From Litoditis marina (Eukaryota; Nematoda; Chromadorea; Rhabditida; Rhabditidae), in the NCBI GenBank assembly GCA_964036275.1, contig OZ038435.1:4960001-5024000 (forward strand): a stretch of DNA of 64,000 nucleotides. The letters run 5' to 3'. Numbering within the stretch: the stretch's first letter is position 1; every line of letters starts with the position of its first letter. The translations under genes and the position numbers were made by a program. This document shows, in pieces, positions 58,670 through 64,000 of this stretch. Below the pieces are notes generated by a model. The model was given only the letters and a program-made list of their open reading frames with translations, was not told where the DNA came from and did no database searches.

Positions 58670-61535
58670 CTCTCTCTGTTTCTCTGACGGAGAAAATACT
58701 ATAATCACTCTCGGTGAAAAAACGTTAACATTCACTGTTGACAAATGTTCAAATGAAATTATATTGCGCTGGTTAAACAAGTTGTCTACAATGGTAAACA
58801 ATTTTTCAATGATAGGTTCTGATAATGTCAAAAGTCGACAGCATACCTGGTTCGAGGACTTTTCTCATTCTTTATGCCCTCGGTATATGAATCGTACCCA
58901 TCGGGAGCAGATATCTTTCTAGTCAGGCTATTCTTCCGGAATGACGCATCGGATGCAGTAAACTGCTCAGATCTGAAACATTTGTCGAGAGTGTTTCCAC
59001 TTGCGTATATTTTTCTCCTAAGTTCGATACTTATGAATATGAAAGTTTTATGACCAAATATTATGACTGTTTCCGTAGAACTGGCTTTTGCACCTATACT
59101 AGCCTTACTTCGACGAACGAATATGTATATAGAAAGTACTACACTGTAGGTATATTAATTTAACATGCAATACACATATCGGAATGTGAAAAATGAACAA
59201 AGTCAGAGTGGGAAATTTAGATTTTCATATTGATTTGCGTACCTGATGGAAGGAATAAATTGCATGACTCCTCTGGGATGACCGAGACGAGTTGAGATGC
59301 CGGACAGACGCTCTGTTCCCGTTTCTGTGGTTGTGGAGACATCGTCGGCGTCAGAAAACACTGAAGTCATGCAAAGTCTCTTACACTCGCTAGTAAAAAA
59401 ACTCCAGAGCAAACGCAAGACTTCAAGCCGCTTATGACCACCTGAAGTTCCGGAGATGCTTAAAAATTGGTGTATACGATTCCATAGGTTTGTCAAAAAA
59501 TGATTCCCTGAGCTTTATTTGATCTCTGAAAATCAGCTATTAGATAATCCGAGAAATTACTGTAGCTGTCTAAGTGTCTACTGATCGGAGAATGTGTATA
59601 CCTCATAAAAATTCATGATAACTGCAGCGTACAGAAGACAGTCAAAATCAGACTGGTAATGAGAACACATGAAAAATCTCTGATTGATTACTTTTTGTGC
59701 AACATTTTTCACGTTCAGCTATAAACTCTGCAACTTGAGAGTGTTATTTCTAGTTTTCACAAAATTTATTCATGGTGATGATCTCACCACCTCTATCCAA
59801 CGACTGCTGCGGGGGGAGTTTCAGGACTCGCTGAAGACTTTGAATGGACTTGGCGGCGTCGCGAAGTTCCTCGATTTCCGTGTTGATCATGTCCTCACCG
59901 CCAGAATCACTATCCGCCTGAGTGTTTATCAAGTTGTAGTTTGCTCTCAACATCTCACACAACCTTAGTGTTTCTTTGTCTAGGGGTTCATGCACCGTAG
60001 CAAAGTCTCCTAAAAAGGTCTGCTCCGAGCTGAGCTATCTGGACACAACCTGACCCAGATTTGGGTCACCCCCACAATACTTAAACACGGAAATTTGCAA
60101 AGTTTGTGGCCAGACTGTGATCAGGTCCTCTATCAAGGTGAGCTCGCCATTTTTATGACTTTGCTACGGTGCAACGATCAAACATCAAACACAGCATATT
60201 GCATAATAGCCTTATTGGAGACACAATGTTGTTTTCTAAATGTTTTAATGAGATTTACACAGTCCATTTTTGATTCCCTGATTTATGTTTGAACGATTGA
60301 ATTTATAAAAATTCATCCCACACATTTCTCTTACTATAAAATATATTCACATACAGCAATGAAAATAAACTCGCATTACTCAGAAAACTTATTTTTCCAC
60401 ACGTCCGGGCAACTGAACTTAAAAAACCGGAAACAAATAACAGGAACAGAAATGGAAGCAAACCTGCTGAACTGCTGACGTGAGACCCGGAAACTGTCCC
60501 AACAGAATACGCAGAGCGTGGAGATTGATCTGAAAAAATCATCTATTTGAGTGAAAAAAATTTGAGTTCATAATTTGTTCTGTTTTCTTTTAAATCACAA
60601 CCGTTTTGTGAATTATATAGCTAGAATCGGTGTAAACTACTTTTCAAATCACTGTATGGATCGAACACTGCAGTTTCCATAATATATTGTATTCTATAAT
60701 GTATTGTACATTATATTATGTGAATAACTACCTCTGGCGCTCCTTCGACATTCGGTTCGCTGTTTGTTTTCCTCAGTCTCCTTCTGCTTCCACTTCTTTC
60801 TCTGCTACTCCGAATACTTCGTTGTCTGCGCTCTCTTTCTCTCTCATGCTCCCGCTCCAGGTTCAAATTGAAATCCGAACGTCTTCTGAAAACAGTGTCT
60901 GATATTCAAACGAGCAGCTCACAGATGTAGTGAATACAACGAAAAAAATTGTTGATAGTGTGAACATATTATTCATGCACACTTCATCCTTTACTAATAA
61001 CAATTTAAGTGGCTCGAAAACTATTTGAAGTCTCAATTTGAAGTCCGTAATCGTGAAAAATGTTTGTTTTGTTTTCTATCTCTATGAACGGAACCTCGGT
61101 AAATCCTAGACTAAATTTATCAGAGATGACACGTGATGTAACAAGCACACGTGTGTCGGCCATGTGTAGTTTTTCCACAACTACCGTTGTATAGACGAAA
61201 TGATACGGTAAAGTGAGCTGGTTCTAATTTGGTAATGAACTAATGAATTGTATTGCACATACTGTCAGTCAATTGCACAGTCACGTGAAACATGTTAAAT
61301 TTAGCAGAACCCAGAAACGTGCAATGACATAGTGCACGATGCCTCATTAGAATGCTAACTTCACGTGACTGTTCAGTTTACTTCAAGTATACCTCGTCGG
61401 ATAGTGCTTGAAAGAGTTTCTGGTACTCGGCGACACGGTGGCCGATCTCCTCGGTATTCGTACCGGCGAGTACGAACTGTCTGAGGACGCCGAATCGTCC
61501 GCGTCGTTTGGGTTTAGTGAACTCCGCTTAGACAT
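39870..61535 (-). CDS. Rho guanine-nucleotide exchange factor with DH, PH and C-terminal beta-propeller (ARHGEF17/ARHGEF10-like)
   Basis: Activates Rho GTPases to control actin. Thirty-one exons (upper-lower): 61535-61393, 60885-60732, 60529-60464, 59917-59788, 59360-59243, 58972-58847, 58558-58406, 57705-57586, 57294-57219, 56987-56883, 56645-56568, 56358-56245, 56124-56051, 55799-55700, 55343-55257, 54927-54776, 54457-54375, 53973-53861, 47224-47106, 45834-45743, 44679-44606, 44244-44158, 43911-43808, 43139-43053, 42797-42634, 42399-42221, 41991-41909, 41585-41497, 41231-41076, 40466-40354, 39971-39870; about 1146 aa. Residues 1-337 are Ser/Arg-rich. DH spans about 338-548 ([36 protein letters not shown]). 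PH follows ([35 protein letters not shown]). The propeller covers 735-1146 ([35 protein letters not shown]). The 5' edge of exon 4 is uncertain: the frame extends through [20 protein letters not shown] toward a MITE, but in phase 1. Exon 24 has CAGCAG tandem acceptors. The intron after exon 18 contains a whole transporter gene. Confidence 0.88.
44463..44605 (-). mobile_element. tRNA-like TIR element, copy 1 (truncated); its tip forms a splice donor
   Basis: Minus-strand element in the intron after RhoGEF exon 21. It contains an intact-looking D-arm (GCGCAATGGTTAGCGC), an anticodon-loop-like CTACGAA with anticodon ACG, and a B-box (GGTTCGATTCC). Its right end GTATAGTTGTCGC matches the GTATAGTGGTCGCC tip of copy 3, and this tip begins exactly at the intron donor of exon 21. 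The stretch between tip and tRNA body is shorter than in the other two copies. Confidence 0.65.
45230..45333. mobile_element. Foldback element of the TTGTAGTTTGAT family, copy 2
   Basis: Outer acggtgta block, then ccgctgtgtttgtagttttatc, a loop with ttcggtcga, and agatcaaactac. In the intron between RhoGEF exons 20 and 21. Confidence 0.6.
48389..48389 (+). other. Candidate spliced-leader acceptor of the nested transporter
   Basis: A consensus acceptor, atatttttcag, ends at 48389, 23 bases before the ATG at 48413. No upstream exon is visible inside the host intron. Confidence 0.5.
48413..53584 (+). CDS. Amino-acid transporter of the amino acid/auxin permease (AAAP) family, nested in a RhoGEF intron
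   Basis: A multi-span transporter expected to move amino acids across plasma or organelle membranes. Thirteen exons: 48413-48448, 48746-48875, 49230-49407, 49899-50090, 50442-50532, 50706-50859, 51083-51204, 51454-51550, 51774-51871, 52137-52288, 52579-52631, 52936-53037, 53469-53584; 506 aa. After an acidic/Ser-rich N-terminus, TM1 has the family hallmark [16 protein letters not shown]. Later marks are [12 protein letters not shown], the [20 protein letters not shown] block, SIYGYYVYG and a series of hydrophobic segments up to [15 protein letters not shown]. Exon 7 has two in-frame acceptors 12 bases apart (ends 51082 and 51094); the second gives 502 aa. AATAAA lies at 53592-53597, only eight bases past the stop, so the 3' UTR is very short. 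The gene is wholly inside the 47225-53860 intron of the minus-strand RhoGEF. AAAP membership is firm; substrate is not shown. Confidence 0.9.
49695..49883. mobile_element. MITE family 3, copy 1
   Basis: About 189 bp with ends ctggcggcgtag and ctacgccgcctgg, rich in ctcatgag-type palindromes inside. Lies in intron 3 of the nested transporter and ends 15 bases before the exon-4 acceptor. Copy 2 is at 57754-57945. Confidence 0.8.
50244..50315. mobile_element. Foldback element of the TTGTAGTTTGAT family, copy 3
   Basis: gttgtagtttgactacg and the inverse gggatcaaactacaaaat flank an accgaaaagg loop. In intron 4 of the nested transporter. Confidence 0.65.
53239..53427 (-). mobile_element. tRNA-like TIR element, copy 2
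   Basis: Left tip gtatagtgagtgccaa; the right tip (gccaacgactctat) is its diverged inverse. Inside, on the minus strand, are a degenerate D-arm, a TTACGAA anticodon-loop-like word (anticodon ACG), then GCTCGCAGGTTCGATTCCGG and CGAGAG. The shared block gagatatacagtaccct lies on the far side, as in copy 3. Sits in intron 12 of the nested transporter. Confidence 0.7.
54046..54244 (-). mobile_element. tRNA-like TIR element, copy 3
   Basis: A 199-bp element with about 16-bp terminal inverted repeats (gtatagggggtgccaa against the inverse of ttggcgaccactatac). The minus strand has CTCGC...GCGAG as an acceptor-stem-like pair, an A-box-like TAGCGCAGTTG and the B-box GGTTCGATTCC. The anticodon arm is degraded. 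In the RhoGEF intron between exons 17 and 18. Confidence 0.75.
55131..55240. mobile_element. MITE family 5, copy 2
   Basis: Ends gagaaggacgattatgtggt and cacataatcgtcctgcttta are inverted; interior tttcaactgcaataaatttt and tttcagtttaaaggaccg match copy 1 at 18578. In the RhoGEF intron between exons 15 and 16. Confidence 0.75.
55384..55463. mobile_element. Foldback element of the TTGTAGTTTGAT family, copy 4
   Basis: gtgtatgttgtccgctgtgt leads into tttgtagttcg; a ttttcggtcaagat loop and gagatcaaactac follow. In the RhoGEF intron between exons 14 and 15. Confidence 0.6.
57754..57945. mobile_element. MITE family 3, copy 2
   Basis: ccaggcggcgtagcaatccc and the inverse gggattgctacgccgtctgg form 20-bp ends with one mismatch. 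Inside are several ctcatgag-type palindromes and the aatgttgtagca word shared with copy 1. In the RhoGEF intron between exons 7 and 8. Confidence 0.85.
58610..58677. repeat. CT dinucleotide microsatellite
   Basis: About 55-65 bases of nearly pure ct repeats with one ttt interruption, in the RhoGEF intron between exons 6 and 7. Likely length-polymorphic. Confidence 0.95.
59992..60170. mobile_element. MITE of the caccgtag family, copy 2, at the edge of a RhoGEF exon
   Basis: gcaccgtagcaaagtc at the left is exactly inverted as gactttgctacggtgc at the right; the element is 179 bp. Its left end abuts the open frame that extends RhoGEF exon 4 upstream, so it may mark or supply the exon boundary. 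Related to 5171-5484. Confidence 0.75.
61259..61391. mobile_element. MITE family 1, copy E; its tip forms the RhoGEF exon-1 donor
   Basis: Begins atactgtcagtcaattgcac, includes acagtcacgtgaaacatgtt and cctcattagaatgctaactt and ends cttcaagtata. The minus-strand donor gtatac of RhoGEF exon 1 occupies 61392-61387, that is the tip of the element plus one flanking base. Confidence 0.8.
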
Positions 61536-61541
61536 CGGGGA

Positions 61542-61542
61542 C
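61542..61542 (-). other. Candidate spliced-leader acceptor of the RhoGEF gene
   Basis: On the minus strand ttttctgtttacag ends at 61542, six bases before the ATG at 61535. This supports the chosen start, although an upstream exon cannot be excluded. Confidence 0.45.
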
Positions 61543-63274
61543 TGTAAACAGAAAAGGTTACGCTAGTAGTAAATAGAAACGTGTAAGAACGTTCGCGGTC
61601 GCACAATAATGAAAGTCAAGTTACAGTGTAAAATAATGAACGGGAGACGAAGCACCACACCAACATAATCAATGAGAGTAGTTCTAGATCTTATTCCTGG
61701 AACAGGATACGCTTGTAGGGAATGGTCACTAGAACGAGAATGAACAGCAGCATTTGCGATTCATAATAACAATAATTTTATCGAGTTTAAATATACTCAG
61801 CAGAGATGATGAACGAGTTAAACAACGAATTCGAAAAAAATTGTTACGACGTTATAGCTAGTAACAAAGTAATGAATAAAAAACAAAGACATCAGCGGAA
61901 TTATGTGTATGTGTGGCAAATAGTCTAGATCTTACTCTTCAAGTAATAACAACCCCAGGAATGAGGAAATGTTGTCGAATTCTGTTGAAAACAATGCAAC
62001 TTGAGAATTAGGGAATATGATCCGCCACTCTCCGAGGAACTTCGACCCCTTGGGCTCAAAATCGATCGATGTCCCTCAAAACGAGTTACGAACAGACAGA
62101 TATTGATTTTTTGAAACATTATTGTTGAGTACTGAAAGTTGACATTATCGAGCGTTGTGGTTAAACACAGTTCACTGAACAACGAGCTAAAGGTTCAATA
62201 ATGAATGAAAATATAATAACTTCCGGAAGATAGGAAACCTTGGTTGAATGAATCCCTACTTAAGAGTTTTACGTTAATATTCCAATATTCTGATCTTTAA
62301 TTCATCAATTCAAAAACTGTTGTATTCTTCATTTCATGCAGTTCCTTATCATCCTCTGAATAATAGGGCAGCGATGATGAGACTACAAAGTACCGAAACG
62401 TCTCAACAGTCATGGTTCGGTACTCAAAAGAGTTAGCTGATTGATCAAATCGGTAACTGAAACAGTATTTGTAATGATCTGAAGTGATCTGGGTCGTAGT
62501 TTTATCTAGGTACACATAATAATTGATGAATGCCAGCCAAAAGCGTAGAATTCAAACTAGCGAAATAGGCTTTCACTAGACGTTGGTATCGATCTCCTTG
62601 TTCTTCTATAATCATAAAATATCGTTCGACATTTCCGATGTTCGAACATTTGTTTTTTCGCATGTTCGTGAACACCTGCTGATGTTGACTCGGGGCTATT
62701 TACAAGCTCGTAGTTCAGGCTAGACACACAATTCGGGGTGTAATAGTACGTTCGTGCTAATAGCAATATCAAAAACTGCACTTATGAATGGTTGGAATTC
62801 CTCTCAGTTATTACTTTGAGTTGTTGTTGTCATGTCACAAAAGACCATTAGGCATTGCAAAATATTTTAGAGATTCAGTGAATTGGAGATAGAGTATTGG
62901 TGAAGAAAAGGTTGAAAAAAGAATGTGAATTCATGTATTCGCGCTCTGCTGATTTTAGTTTAGGAAGAAATATAAGTTTTTGTCATATAACGTCAGTTGC
63001 AGACGTAGTAGTACCACTGCACGTGATTCTGTCCGTTCAGGCGGAATTAATTGAAATAAATAATTTGTGATTCATATTTTTGAGTTTTATACTAGTGACG
63101 ACACCACTTTGCAACAGGAATGTCATAAAATAAGTCTTGAAATCTTGAATATTGACGACAAATTTTCACGAATGTTGTGATAGCTATATAAAATGTGATA
63201 TATAAAAGGGGTACGCCATATTTTAATATGGAGTAACAGAAAAACTATGAAAACATGAAGGATCTCAGACAAAA

Positions 63275-63905
63275 CAGGCCCAGTTGTGAGAACCGTATAC
63301 ATTCGAAATCGTACTAGATGAAACAGTTGGTCTCATTCATTGAACCTTAGAGACTAAAGGCTGTAGAATAATAGAATAAACAATTGCAATCAAGTACAGT
63401 ATCCGATGAAATCAGAACTCTGTTATATTCTGTGAAAGACAAACTTAGGAGCAGAAAATAACTTGAAACATCTACCGAAAACTCTACCAGTCATCTTCGA
63501 AATACAGACTTATACTTTTCGTCATCTGCACAGTCACTTGTAACATGTTAAGCACAGCAGAATCCAGAAACGTACAATGACAAAATCCACGATATCTCAT
63601 TAGAATGCTGACTTTACGTGATTATTCAATTTACTTCTAGTTTAGAGACAACAGGCTTTTGACTGGATAACGAGATGTGACCTAGGTGGCTTATCAATTC
63701 AGAGTTTTACCAGAGAAAATTAGAAGTCTATCAAAATTCCTCAAAGACAGTGTCCTCAACGACAAAAGGTTGAAGAATTCATACCAGATTCAGTTGTGAG
63801 TACTGTATACATCTAAAATCATACTAGATGAAACATCCGATGTTATTTAATGAACCTTAGAGACAAAAGGCTCTTGACTGGATAACGAGATGTGACCCAG
63901 GTGGC
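63275..63905. repeat. Three partial copies of a segment of about 120 bp
   Basis: Full-length-like copies start at about 63277 and 63787 (cagttgtgag, gtatacat, atcatactagatgaaaca, gaaccttagagac). The downstream part, gactggataacgagatgtga followed by cc[ta]aggtggc, is present in the third copy and at 63660-63692, directly after the family-1 MITE. The pattern suggests tandem duplication followed by MITE insertion. A further copy may continue beyond the window. Confidence 0.65.
63511..63641. mobile_element. MITE family 1, copy F (inverse orientation)
   Basis: Starts tatacttttcgtcatctgca, includes cagtcacttgtaacatgtta, agcagaatccagaaacgtac and ctcattagaatgctgacttt and ends ttacttctagt. Adjacent to the repeated segment near the right edge. 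Confidence 0.75.
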
Positions 63906-64000
63906 GCGCGTTGAAGATGTAATGTCGCACGGGAGGTCATCTTAACTTAACAGCTGACGAGACCCGCTTACTTGCAGCATTTATGACTCCACGCTCGAAT

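Larger units (their letters stand above)
61543..64000. other. Region upstream of the RhoGEF gene
   Basis: No exon could be supported on either strand. It contains a family-1 MITE (63511-63641) and a repeated segment of about 100 bp (63275-63905). RhoGEF promoter elements presumably lie here. Confidence 0.45.

Noticed and set aside
62297..62781. Two minus-strand open frames upstream of the RhoGEF start
   Set aside because: No acceptor or donor combination links them to the RhoGEF exon 1, which has its own trans-splice-like acceptor.
1..64000. CRISPR arrays, bacterial operons, riboswitches or phage genes
   Set aside because: The genes are intron-rich eukaryotic genes throughout; repeats found are TIR elements, satellites and junction duplications, not spacer arrays.

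Overview
The window looks like nuclear DNA of a small-genome, AT-rich animal, most probably a nematode. Every gene is split by short introns that usually end in TTTCAG or TTNCAG. At seven genes an acceptor-like AG lies just upstream of the start codon with no upstream exon in sight, which is the arrangement expected for spliced-leader trans-splicing. All gene models below were assembled by hand by matching reading frame and intron phase across donors and acceptors; species and family names are inferences from motifs, and no database was searched.

Layout from left to right. (1) 36-575 +, C-terminal end of a single-pass membrane protein, possibly a nematode ZP-domain/cuticlin-like protein. (2) 1708-4226 +, a minimal secreted matrix metalloproteinase. 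(3) 5736-10996 +, a GLUT-type facilitated sugar transporter, 15 exons, 491 aa. (4) 12294-18324 +, a secreted Pro-rich and Gln-rich protein with a C-terminal six-cysteine domain, 684 aa. (5) 20175-22950 +, a 3-hydroxyacyl-CoA dehydratase (HACD family), 249 aa. (6) 23937-30413 -, a MAPK15/ERK7-type kinase, 11 exons, 478 aa. (7) 30427-36611, about 6 kb of repeat-rich intergenic DNA with exon-like fragments. (8) 36612-39209 +, a small unrecognised multi-span membrane protein. (9) 39870-61535 -, a large Rho guanine-nucleotide exchange factor (DH-PH plus C-terminal beta-propeller, ARHGEF17/ARHGEF10-like), 31 exons, about 1146 aa. (10) 48413-53584 +, an amino-acid/auxin permease family transporter lying wholly inside one 6.6-kb intron of the RhoGEF, on the opposite strand. 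(11) 61542-64000, upstream DNA with repeats.

The genes do not form an obvious pathway; they are housekeeping, transport, signalling and extracellular genes packed close together. The most distinctive content is structural. At least seven families of short inverted-repeat elements sit in introns and gaps. One family carries a tRNA-Arg-like body between terminal inverted repeats. In two RhoGEF introns the tip of an element is itself the 5' splice donor. At four loci an exon-intron junction has been partly duplicated into the adjacent intron, and a fifth locus has a tandem array of exon-like units. Together these suggest a genome in which small elements and local duplications repeatedly remodel splice junctions.
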